Shown here: piece by piece, positions 9,001 to 11,151 of the stretch
How positions within the stretch are numbered: the stretch's first letter is position 1
How the letters are laid out: the number at the start of each line of letters is the position of its first letter
Assembly: GCA_001584585.1 (NCBI GenBank)
Contig: LSYV01000592.1
Location: 1-11,151, forward strand
Reading direction: 5' to 3'
DNA from: Gonium pectorale
Taxonomy: Eukaryota > Chlorophyta > Chlorophyceae > Chlamydomonadales > Volvocaceae
Length of the DNA: 11,151 nucleotides
Made by a program: the position numbers and the translations under genes
The notes under the pieces: model-generated
Databases searched by the model: none
What the model was told of the DNA's origin: nothing
The model's input: the letters and a program-made list of their open reading frames with translations, nothing else

Positions 9001-10458
9001 CACCACCCACCCCCGCCCCGCCCCGCAGGCGGAGCCATCTACCTTGACAGTAACGTCTACACCCTAGCCATCGACGTCAGCAGCAACATATCTGGCAACA
9101 GCGCCGATGGCGGCAACGGTGAGCCCTGGGTCGCGGCGTCGGGCTGCACGTCGCGCTTCATTCCTTGGCGAGTAAAAAACACCCGGTGGGAGTGATCCCT
9201 CAACAAGAGGACATGTGCCATACTCCCCCCTTAACACACGCGATGGTGTATGATCACGCGTAAATTTTGCTTTTACTTTTTACTATTAACCGCCAATATC
9301 CCTCCGAAGGGCGGATCCGCAACAGCCGCAACCGCCACCGCTTCCCTCCGCCGGCCTCGCCAGTGGATTTGCCATTCCCCCTCCGTACAGACCGCCAAAC
9401 TCCATCCGCAACGGTCCCACATGTGGATTTGCCTTCCCCCCTCCGTATAAACGGTCATCGCCGCCACCGCCACCACTCCCCTCCGCCAGCCCCGCCAGTG
9501 GATTTGCCTCCCCCCCCTCCGTGAACAAACCGCAATCATCTGCCTCCCCATTTCACAGGCTTTATCTACATTGTCTCGCCAGCCCCCGCCCGACTCTCCT
9601 CCGCACATCTGTTACTACGAACTCACGTCGACATTAACCCCACCCACCCCCGCCCCGCCCCGCCCCGCAGGCGGAGCCATCTACATTCTCAGTTACGTCA
9701 ACACCCTAACCGTCAACGGCAGCAGCAACATATCTGGCAACAGCGCTAATGTCGGCAGAGGTGAGCCTGGGTCGCAGCGTCGGGCTGCACGTGCCGCTCC
9801 ATTCCTTGGCGAGCCGGCCATTCCGCCAGGAGGGTCGGTATCATGTGTGCGGAGTAGTGGCCGGCTGCTTGGGACGTGGCGGGTCGCGGCCAGGCAGGCG
9901 CTGCTGGGTGCTGCCAGTGCGCACACACGGCCCATCCGTGTAGAGGTCAACCAGCAGTAACAACCAACCAAAGAAAGCAATCTCCGCTGCCTCCCCCTCT
10001 CCCCTATACTAACCGCAACAATCCCTCCGCCGCCGCCGCCGCCGCCGCCACCACTCCCCTCCGCCGGTCCCACCTGTTTACATCCGCGGCCCATCCGTAC
10101 AAACCATCAAAATCCCTTCGCAACGGTCCCACCCGTGGATTTGCCTCCCCCCTCCGTATAAACGGTCAGCCCCCACCGCCGCATTTCACTCCGCCGGTTC
10201 CGCCAGTGGAATCGCCCCCCCTCCGTAAACAAACCGCCATCATCTGCCTCGCATTTTCACAGTCTCTATCTACATTCACTCGCCAGCCCCCGCCCGACTC
10301 TCCTCCGCACATCTGTTTCTACGAACTCACGTCGACGTTAACCCCACCCACCCCCGCCCCGCCCCGCCCCGCAGGCGGAGCCATCTGCGTTAACGACACC
10401 GTCAACAGCCTTACCGTCAACGGCAGCAGCAACATATCTGGCAACCGCGCCGTATGGG
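2..10458 (+). CDS. Whole gene model: multi-exon Pmp-like parallel beta-helix protein, partial at both ends
   Basis: Fifteen exons can be joined in one continuous frame: 2-80, 297-350, 1711-1803, 2544-2672, 3209-3656, 3848-4043, 4200-4409, 4639-4691, 4770-4870, 5377-5463, 6216-6305, 7823-7906, 9029-9118, 9671-9760, 10375-10458. Each intron starts GT and ends AG, and the phases (1,1,1,1,2,0,0,2,1,1,1,1,1,1) match at all fourteen junctions. The product is about 629 codons. It has a polar N-terminal part and then beta-helix coils marked by GGA(I/V/M) followed by an LTV...N strand/turn pattern, as in Pmp-like right-handed parallel beta-helix repeats. About 18 N-x-S/T sequons argue for passage through the secretory pathway. 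No start codon, signal peptide or certain stop is visible, so location is inferred. The beta-helix part from 3209 is well supported. Membership of exons 1-4 rests on frame compatibility and codon quality and could be wrong. Confidence 0.6.
81..296 (+). other. Intron 1 with C-run G-quadruplex/i-motif tract
   Basis: The intron runs from GTACGT to TTGCAG. Positions 108-141 hold seven or more C-runs of four to six bases separated by single G, so the minus strand can form a G-quadruplex. The rest is C/T-rich, as expected before an acceptor. The open frames here on both strands are Pro- or Gly-rich products of this composition. Confidence 0.4.
297..350 (+). CDS. Exon 2, 54-nt symmetric exon
   Basis: The acceptor TTCGTTGCAG ends at 296 after a long C/T-rich tract, and a GTATGG donor starts at 351. 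The exon is phase 1-1 and adds 18 codons: (A)YEAPDKDESRIKGPTLA. It is hydrophilic with no recognised fold. The alternative phase-0 reading is open but needs AGA, GTA, TTA and CTA codons, so phase 1 is favoured. It joins exon 1 through a GCG codon and exon 3 through GAA. The donor is weaker than those of the cassette exons. Confidence 0.4.
351..1710 (+). other. Long intron 2 (or intergenic), no exon supported
   Basis: 360-800 is C/T-rich and low in complexity. 800-1710 is of mixed composition with several open but unconvincing frames. Acceptor-like sites at about 700 and 1285 do not lead to an open phase-1 exon with a matching donor. No RNA gene is seen. If exons 1-2 belong to a different gene, its end and the promoter of the beta-helix gene would lie somewhere here, but no clear promoter is visible. 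Confidence 0.35.
1711..1803 (+). CDS. Exon 3, 93-nt symmetric exon, Pro/Tyr/Asp-rich
   Basis: The acceptor CCTCGCAG ends at 1710 and a canonical GTAGGT donor follows at 1804. In phase 1-1 the exon encodes (E)PSSVPEYDTGAYAYEP and then SNSPDVATPLFMHS. The composition looks like a disordered, tyrosine-containing linker. The YEP...PD run faintly echoes YEAPD in exon 2. No domain is recognised. Other frames are open across this short exon, so the call depends on the phase match with exons 2 and 4 and on codon choice. Confidence 0.45.
1804..2543 (+). other. Intron 3 with CA/GT-rich tracts
   Basis: No exon is supported. CA-type (2260-2281, 2391-2400) and GT-type (2306-2324, 2438-2454) tracts alternate. 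A site at 2095 followed by an open stretch ending at 2138 gives 43 nt, which breaks the frame, so it was not called. Confidence 0.4.
2260..2454. repeat. Alternating CA and GT tracts, inverted relative to each other
   Basis: ACACACGCACGCACACGCAC at 2261-2280 is complementary in type to the GT-rich run at 2306-2324. A shorter pair occurs at 2391-2400 and 2438-2454. The tracts are alternating purine-pyrimidine and could form hairpins or Z-DNA. They lie inside the proposed intron 3. Confidence 0.6.
2544..2672 (+). CDS. Exon 4, 129-nt symmetric exon, Arg/Ala-rich basic segment
   Basis: The acceptor CGTCCGCAG ends at 2543 and a consensus GTGAGT donor starts at 2673. In phase 1-1 it encodes 43 codons: (D)RPDSRLKSTGSSRALAA, then RPLPARIRDGVAARMRRRRA and AADDL. 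The MRRRR cluster is strongly basic. The exon joins exon 5 through G|AT (Asp), giving DDLDCTSDSF, just where the Cys-containing beta-helix part begins. A basic segment here could be a linker, a proteolytic site or a nuclear-type basic patch. The last would not fit a secreted protein, so joining of this exon to exon 5 needs transcript support. Confidence 0.5.
2673..3208 (+). other. Intron 4, no other feature seen
   Basis: Runs from GTGAGT to ATCGCAG. Composition is more balanced than elsewhere (about 3040-3200 is the most A/T-rich part). No exon, RNA gene or repeat can be supported. It separates the polar N-terminal exons from the beta-helix exons, so a hidden promoter or start exon for a separate gene would have to lie here. 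ATGs are present, but none leads to a convincing signal peptide. Confidence 0.4.
3209..3656 (+). CDS. Exon 5, start of the beta-helix ectodomain (Cys- and sequon-bearing)
   Basis: This is the longest exon, 448 nt, entered in phase 1 after ATCGCAG (ends 3208) and left in phase 2 at a GTGGGT donor (3657). It begins CTSDSFVYRGPQLRNPQ, has no internal ATG until 3355, and stays open throughout with strongly GC-ending codons. The middle holds alternating hydrophobic strands such as VTVVRLEVG, YNISIVSDG and LAFIGVDLSLVDSTI, typical of beta-helix coils (a strand ending in a polar turn). Sequons are NRS, NIS and NGS. Cysteines lie in DCTS, IECQF, LHCAN and LLAC. An alternative donor at 3651 (GTGCTG) would also leave phase 2 and shorten the exon by two codons. 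No enzyme motif is seen. Confidence 0.68.
3848..4043 (+). CDS. Exon 6, beta-helix segment with paired Cys
   Basis: Entered in phase 2 after ACATACAG (ends 3847) and left in phase 0 at GTAGGT (4044). The W codon is split with exon 5, giving LLAC-W-GCPALAFRNVTLMG. Downstream come VYGVAAATGVKAADVEDSNC and SHWACLQLDFQ. FRNVTLMG and VEDSNCTG fit the strand-plus-turn pattern of beta-helix coils and carry NVT and NCT sequons. The three cysteines here (GCP, SNC, WAC) could pair with those of exon 5. The acceptor lies about 190 nt into a region with no other plausible coding. Known family members of this kind lack a catalytic role for these residues, and none is proposed here. Confidence 0.66.
4200..4409 (+). 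CDS. Exon 7, beta-helix coils with Gly/Ser-rich turns
   Basis: A phase 0-0 exon of 70 codons between a strong TTCCTGCAG acceptor (ends 4199) and GTGGGT (4410). It reads GGGASVSFNRSLIEDNTV, then SSDSGAGALVFTSTQTSQGG and ALIVRISNSRLVRNTGGSGS. SLIEDNTV and SRLVRNTGGSGSALYS match the F/L-x-x-N plus Gly turn of Pmp-type repeats, spaced about 45 residues apart. One NRS sequon is present. It is followed by exon 8 in phase 0, so M|ELDINQ reads on smoothly. Confidence 0.7.
4410..4638 (+). other. Intron 7 with a 21-bp direct duplication
   Basis: Begins GTGGGT and ends CGCAG. It contains two copies of a 21-base sequence starting GCTGCTAGGTAGTACATAGA (4469-4489 and 4510-4530), 41 bases apart. Confidence 0.65.
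4469..4530. repeat. Direct repeat, 2 x 21 bp
   Basis: Perfect copies at 4469-4489 and 4510-4530, separated by a 20-base spacer that itself contains GATGTACGGTACGT. This is a recent local duplication within intron 7. No function is apparent. Confidence 0.85.
4639..4691 (+). CDS. Exon 8, 53-nt exon completing a coil
   Basis: The acceptor AACGCAG ends at 4638 (phase 0 in). A GTGCGG donor at 4692 leaves phase 2, exactly what exon 9 needs. The coding is ELDINQSTISDHRSTFR plus a split Gly codon. Joined to exon 9 it gives STFRGSSGSGGAVHI, the FxxN-like turn followed by GGA(V) that defines this repeat. A GTATTG alternative at 4697 would give the wrong phase. The intron after it is only 78 nt, the shortest in the gene. 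The donor is not the best consensus, but GTGCG donors are common in Chlamydomonas-type genes. Confidence 0.6.
4770..4870 (+). CDS. Exon 9, first GGA(V)-type coil and bridge to the cassette array
   Basis: Entered in phase 2 after CGTCCGCAG (ends 4769) and left in phase 1 at GTAGGT (4871). It encodes (G)SSGSGGAVHIQGNSSAVRL and HGTNLENNTAECGS(G). This is a complete divergent version of the coil that the six later cassettes repeat: GGAV, a variable strand, then LENNTA in place of NISGNSA. Its phase-1 exit sets up the all-phase-1 array downstream, with a split Gly codon at each junction. NSS and NNT sequons are present, and one Cys. The 3' part of this exon and the start of its intron recur at 6496-6645. 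Confidence 0.72.
4871..5376 (+). other. Intron 9, carries the first upstream module of the array
   Basis: Runs from GTAGGT to CCTGCAG. The first 170 or so bases recur in degraded form at 6533-6645. 5223-5322 is the upstream module also found before cassettes C and D. An AG at 5292 (CACGCACGCAG) could act as an alternative acceptor, but the matching site before C leads to a stop, so it is treated as intronic. Confidence 0.55.
5223..5322 (+). repeat. Upstream intron module, copy 1 (before cassette A)
   Basis: Starts GCTACTTCTCATTATAAGCC and runs through CACGCACGCAGGCATTGGCG. It recurs with a few changes at 8810-8905 (before D). Its second half recurs at 7668-7720 (before C) and its end at about 6671-6700 (before the broken unit). 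Confidence 0.8.
5377..5463 (+). CDS. Cassette exon A (exon 10), one beta-helix coil, 87 nt
   Basis: The acceptor CCCTGCAG ends at 5376 and a GTGAGC donor starts at 5464. The exon is phase 1-1 with 29 codons: (G)GAMYVYGTVDNLTVNGS and STVSGNSAGDS(G). The GGA-M-Y start replaces the GGAIY of its relatives. It has one NGS sequon, while NIS is changed to TVS. Its downstream intron carries the duplicated module of the array. Reading through the donor stays open for about 32 codons to a TAG at 5559, so intron retention would truncate the protein. Confidence 0.75.
5464..5640 (+). repeat. Post-donor intron module, copy A
   Basis: Begins at the donor (GTGAGCCCTGGGTCGCGGCG) and continues through GGCCGGCTGCTTGGGACATG and GCTGCTGGGTGCTGCCAGTG. 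The same module follows donors B (6306-6495), E (9761-9958) and F (10459-10698). It is truncated after D and diverged after C, showing that introns were duplicated together with exons. Confidence 0.85.
5690..5947 (+). repeat. Intronic C-rich minisatellite, block 1
   Basis: Degenerate units of about 55-75 bases built around CCTCCGCCGGCCCCGCCAG, GGAATCGCC or GGATTTGCC, and CCGTACAAACCG. It starts with a run of CCG trinucleotides (5704-5724). Related blocks lie at 8433-8580, 9310-9540 and 10020-10235. Confidence 0.7.
5961..6020. repeat. Interstitial telomere-like tract (CCCTAAAA/CCCTAAA)
   Basis: About five units, alternately CCCTAAAA and CCCTAAA with one CCCTGAA, decaying into CCCAAAT and CCCAAAAA. 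CCCTAAAA is the complement of the Chlamydomonas-type TTTTAGGG telomere repeat and CCCTAAA that of the plant-type TTTAGGG. The tract lies within intron 10 and is the main clue to the organism. Confidence 0.85.
6216..6305 (+). CDS. Cassette exon B (exon 11), one beta-helix coil, 90 nt
   Basis: The acceptor GCCCCGCAG ends at 6215, and the GTGAGC donor is at 6306. In phase 1-1 it encodes (G)GAIYVYDAVNTLTVNGSS and NISGNSANGGY(G). This is close to the array consensus, with both NGS and NIS sequons. Unlike A, C and D, the sequence in front of the acceptor is not the usual upstream module. It is instead the region containing the telomere-like tract and a different C-rich stretch. The downstream intron has the standard post-donor module, which here runs directly into a copied piece of exon 9. 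Confidence 0.77.
6306..6495 (+). repeat. Post-donor intron module, copy B
   Basis: Nearly identical to copies A and E. It ends abruptly near 6495, where E continues CAGCAGTAACAACC but B switches to a copied segment of exon 9. Confidence 0.85.
6496..6645 (+). repeat. Captured copy of exon 9 3' end and its intron start
   Basis: Matches 4834-5032: ACCAATCTAGAAAACAACAC and the CCGCAGAGTGCGGGTC that follows are identical to exon 9. The donor survives as GTGGGT at 6533. TCCTCTTTAGCTTCTTCT and the GGAACACCAG and CACCACCTT segments follow, with an internal deletion. It lacks the exon 9 acceptor. A cryptic TCTAG at 6501-6505 would give a 27-nt phase 1-1 micro-exon (6506-6532, ENNTAECGS), but there is no polypyrimidine tract, so it is probably dead. 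Confidence 0.75.
6824..6870 (+). pseudogene. Broken cassette exon with in-frame stop
   Basis: After a good-looking acceptor (CCGCACCGCAG ending 6823), the sequence starts like a cassette exon in phase 1: (G)GAVYMNYSVDTKTH and then TAA at 6868-6870. The match to other coils ends after VD, where LTVNGSS should follow. No donor of the GTGAG type follows. The region in front (6671-6823) is related to the upstream module of cassette C. If spliced in, it would end the protein. It is therefore best read as a decayed unit, although a poison exon cannot be excluded. An inverted repeat ACACT-AA-AGTGT lies at the break point. Confidence 0.6.
7668..7720 (+). repeat. Upstream intron module, partial copy before cassette C
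   Basis: Matches only the second half of the module (from CTCACCACACCATCCCACG through GCATTGGTGGGTCG). It is followed by an 11-base G run at 7725-7735. Confidence 0.75.
7823..7906 (+). CDS. Cassette exon C (exon 12), one beta-helix coil, 84 nt, Cys type
   Basis: The acceptor CGCCCCGCAG ends at 7822 and a GTGAGA donor starts at 7907. It encodes (G)GAICVDGSVSTLTIEGSS and TISGNRATW(G) in phase 1-1. It is the most divergent intact cassette: Cys replaces Tyr after GGAI, IEGSS and TIS replace the two sequon sites, so no N-glycosylation site remains, and the tail is NRATWG. Its post-donor intron is also the most diverged, suggesting this is an older copy. Exon F shares its Cys and its NRAxWG tail. 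Confidence 0.74.
8433..8580 (+). repeat. Intronic C-rich minisatellite, block 2
   Basis: Two degenerate units: CTCCGCCGGCCCCACCCGTG with GGAATTTCTCCC, then CAGCCGGCCCTGCCAGTGGA with TTCGCCCC. It shares the order and orientation of the other blocks. Confidence 0.65.
8810..8905 (+). repeat. Upstream intron module, copy before cassette D
   Basis: Near copy of 5223-5322, including the TTATAAGCCCCTC core and the CACGCACGCAG segment. It is preceded by a G-rich run (8783-8810). Confidence 0.8.
9029..9118 (+). CDS. Cassette exon D (exon 13), one beta-helix coil, 90 nt
   Basis: The acceptor GCCCCGCAG ends at 9028 after a CCCCG-repeat tract, and the GTGAGC donor is at 9119. In phase 1-1 it encodes (G)GAIYLDSNVYTLAIDVSS and NISGNSADGGN(G). 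IDVSS replaces VNGSS, which loses one sequon and keeps NIS. The strand residues LDSNVYT differ from every other copy. The post-donor module is cut short after about 52 nt at 9171. The upstream module (8810-8905) closely matches that of cassette A. Confidence 0.76.
9171..9284. mobile_element. Possible 114-bp segment with 8-bp terminal inverted repeats
   Basis: Starts AGTAAAAA (9171-9178) and ends TTTTTACT (9277-9284), exact reverse complements. It is A/T-richer than its surroundings and sits exactly where the post-donor module stops. No target-site duplication is seen, and the sequence to the right (TTAACCGCCAATATCCCTCC) matches a point well further along in copy E. A replacement or deletion is therefore as likely as a MITE insertion. 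Confidence 0.3.
9310..9540 (+). repeat. Intronic C-rich minisatellite, block 3
   Basis: Three units of about 58-75 bases with CCAGTGGATTTGCC or CATGTGGATTTGCC followed by CCCCCTCCGTACAGACCG or GTATAAACGG. The second unit has the variant CCGCAACGGTCCCAC, and the order is the same in block 4. Confidence 0.75.
9671..9760 (+). CDS. Cassette exon E (exon 14), one beta-helix coil, 90 nt
   Basis: The acceptor is a run of CCCCG repeats ending GCAG at 9670, and the GTGAGC donor is at 9761. In phase 1-1 it encodes (G)GAIYILSYVNTLTVNGSS and NISGNSANVGR(G). Both NGS and NIS sequons are intact. Its flanks are the closest relatives of those around cassette F, with about 704 nt between the two exons. A one-base loss just after the donor shifts the read-through frame relative to A, B, D and F, which fits that sequence being intron rather than coding. 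Confidence 0.76.
9761..9958 (+). repeat. Post-donor intron module, copy E
   Basis: Full-length copy with a one-base deletion eight bases after the donor start. It continues into AGCAGTAACAACCAACCAAA, shared with copy F. Confidence 0.85.
10020..10235 (+). repeat. Intronic C-rich minisatellite, block 4
   Basis: Three units in the same order as block 3, including the CGCAACGGTCCCACCCGTGG variant in the middle. It starts with seven or more CCG repeats at 10027-10049. Confidence 0.75.
10375..10458 (+). CDS. Cassette exon F (exon 15), one beta-helix coil, 84 nt, Cys type; last in window
   Basis: The acceptor (CCCCG)n-CAG ends at 10374 and a GTGAGT donor starts at 10459. In phase 1-1 it encodes (G)GAICVNDTVNSLTVNGSS and NISGNRAVW(G). 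Sequons are NDT, NGS and NIS. It is mosaic: the middle resembles B and E, the Cys and the NRAxWG tail resemble C, and the flanking introns resemble E. If the donor is not used, the frame continues GESWVAAAGCTCRFIPWR and ends at TAG 10554-10556, with TGTAA (the usual algal polyadenylation signal) at 10702 and 10729. This could be the real 3' end of the gene, and the sequence alone does not decide. Confidence 0.74.
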
Positions 10459-10698
10459 GTGAGTCCTGGGTCGCGGCGGCGGGCTGCACGTGCCGCTTCA
10501 TTCCTTGGCGGGCCGGCCATGCCGCCAGGCGGGTCGGTATCATGTGTGCGGAGTAGTGGCCGGCTGCTTGGGACGTGGCGGGTCGCGGCCAGGCAGGCGC
10601 TGCTGGATGGGTGCTGCCAGTGCGGCCAGACGGCCCATCCGTGTGTATGAAGTCAGCCAGCAGTAACAACCAAACCAAAGACAACAATCTCCGCTGCC
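10459..10698 (+). repeat. Post-donor intron module, copy F
   Basis: Roughly 94 percent like copy E by eye over 200 bases, with a four-base insertion (GGAT). The match ends at CTCCGCTGCC near 10698, after which the CCGTAACGG-type cluster begins. Confidence 0.85.
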
Positions 10699-10716
10699 CT
10701 ATGTAAGCCTCCGATA

Positions 10717-11002
10717 CCGTAACAGCCCTGTAACGACCCCCCTCCTCGTAACGGGCATAAGGCCGTTACGGGAGCAGTAGGTGATACAGGGCTATTAAGG
10801 GGTCGGGGTCGTGACTGGTCCGTTACAGGTGCCGTAAGGCAGGTACCCCGTAACAGGGCTTGCCCCGTAACGGGGTCGGGCATGAGCCCGTAAAGGACCC
10901 CGTTGACGGCCCGGCCGTAACGGGATCGGGCATCCGGTAACGGACGCCGTCAAGCACGCGGCCATAACGGAGTCCGTGTACCCGTTACGGATGCGTAACT
11001 GT
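10717..11002. repeat. Cluster of CCGTAACGG-type near-palindromes
   Basis: About fifteen copies of a CCGT(A/T)ACGG-like motif on both strands, for example at 10717, 10729, 10745, 10762, 10819, 10831, 10846, 10863, 10887, 10915, 10934, 10962 and 10981. The best is CCCCGTAACGGGG at 10863-10875, with perfect six-base arms around one A. Part is a tandem of about 50 bases (10863 and 10915), where GTAACGGGGTCGGGCAT is repeated as GTAACGGGATCGGGCAT. The cluster begins right where the duplicated intron ends. No coding is seen. Confidence 0.75.
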
Positions 11003-11151
11003 GCGACTAGTCCGCCGACAATGAGCGTGTATACGTTGCATACACACAAAGTCCACAAGAGCGTTGAATTACTGAATCGACATAAAGCTCAAGAACGACC
11101 ACCATCGTACATACCAATAAGGTTAATGATGCGGCATCAGCTCACATATGG

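Larger units (their letters stand above)
7907..9028 (+). other. Intron 12, C-rich, with minisatellite block and C runs
   Basis: The first 80 bases are a diverged post-donor module. 7990-8430 shows nothing supportable. 8433-8580 is a minisatellite block. C runs lie at 8584-8594 and 8664-8676. The upstream module (8810-8905) and the C-rich acceptor tract complete it. Confidence 0.5.
9119..9670 (+). other. Intron 13, truncated module and minisatellite block
   Basis: The post-donor module is cut at 9171 and replaced by an A/T-richer segment to 9284. The minisatellite block (9310-9540) and a stretch shared with the front of cassette F (9539-9670) then follow. Confidence 0.55.
9761..10374 (+). other. 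Intron 14, post-donor module plus minisatellite block
   Basis: Holds the post-donor module (to 9958), a CCG-trinucleotide run (10027-10049), minisatellite block 4 and a stretch (10239-10374) that is about 90 percent like 9539-9670. No exon other than E and F is supported. Confidence 0.55.
9539..10698 (+). repeat. Youngest segmental duplication: cassettes E and F
   Basis: The pre-acceptor stretch 9539-9670, the exon and the post-donor module of E are repeated as 10239-10698, with exons 704 bases apart. The non-exon parts look about 90-94 percent identical by eye. This is the clearest recent duplication in the array. Confidence 0.75.
10459..11151 (+). other. Region after the last cassette: intron 15 or gene end
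   Basis: No further cassette acceptor or GGAI-coding segment is found. If the donor at 10459 is used, this is the start of an intron running off the window. If not, the stop at 10554-10556 ends the gene and TGTAA at 10702-10706 or 10729-10733 could direct polyadenylation. The last 140 bases (11010-11151) are A/T-richer with no recognisable feature. Confidence 0.4.

Noticed and set aside
9273..9608. Gly-rich open frames on the minus strand with recurring ANPLAGPAEGSGGGG-type peptides (also near 8375-8772, 5334-5873 and 9693-10094)
   Set aside because: They are the reverse of the C-rich minisatellite and CCG runs. The repeating peptide follows the DNA repeat, and there are no matching splice signals or domains on that strand.
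3209..10458. Bacterial Pmp autotransporter or other prokaryotic gene
   Set aside because: The coding is split by many GT-AG introns, has algal codon bias, and shows no autotransporter barrel, ribosome binding site or operon neighbours. The likeness is to the coil repeat only.
5464..10698. CRISPR-like regular repeats
   Set aside because: Repeats are hundreds of bases long, unevenly spaced (about 600-1200) and include coding exons. They are tandem gene segments, not short repeats with spacers.
1..11151. tRNA, rRNA or snRNA genes
   Set aside because: No cloverleaf with a T-loop GGTTCRA-type box or other recognisable RNA motif was found on either strand by reading.

Overview
The window looks like GC-rich nuclear DNA of a green alga, most likely Chlorophyceae/Chlamydomonadales. 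The reasons are short G/C-ending exons separated by GT-AG introns with GTGAG/GTAGGT-type donors and C-rich GCAG acceptors, an interstitial telomere-like tract mixing CCCTAAAA and CCCTAAA units, and CA/GT tracts and C-runs in the introns. No bacterial operon, rRNA, tRNA, CRISPR array or recognisable transposase is visible.

One plus-strand gene model explains the coding signal from end to end. It has fifteen exons (bases 2 to 10458, about 629 codons) and is open at both ends of the window. Every junction keeps one continuous reading frame. Exons 1-4 (2-2672, all junctions phase 1) encode a polar, Pro/Asp- and then Arg-rich N-terminal region. Exons 5-9 (3209-4870) encode a Cys-containing, sequon-rich segment that turns into GGA(I/V) plus N-x-N beta-helix coils. 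From 5377 to 10458 the gene becomes an array of six near-identical cassette exons of 84, 87 or 90 nt, plus one broken unit at 6824. Each cassette exon encodes one 28-30 residue coil with the signature GGAI(Y/C)...LTVNGSSNISGN. All are phase 1-1, so they can be added, lost or skipped without breaking the frame. The repeat resembles the GGAI / FxxN repeats of polymorphic-membrane-protein (Pmp)-like right-handed parallel beta-helices. With about 18 N-glycosylation sequons, the product is probably a secreted or cell-surface protein, though the exported N-terminus lies outside the window.

The introns of the array were copied along with the exons. A module of up to about 200 nt follows each donor. 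A different module precedes some acceptors. C-rich acceptor tracts of the (CCCCG)n type and a 55-75 nt intronic minisatellite recur. Other introns carry the telomere-like tract (5961-6020), a captured piece of exon 9 (6496-6645) and a short segment bounded by AGTAAAAA/TTTTTACT (9171-9284). After the last cassette, the duplicated intron sequence stops near 10698 and gives way to a dense cluster of CCGTAACGG-like near-palindromes (10717-11002). Exon 15 may be an internal exon with more gene beyond the window. Alternatively, its donor may be unused, in which case the gene ends at a TAG at 10554-10556 followed by TGTAA sequences.

The most interesting feature is the cassette array itself. It is a tandem, frame-neutral source of extra beta-helix rungs, with mosaic exons and with introns that appear more similar to each other than the surface-residue codons they flank.
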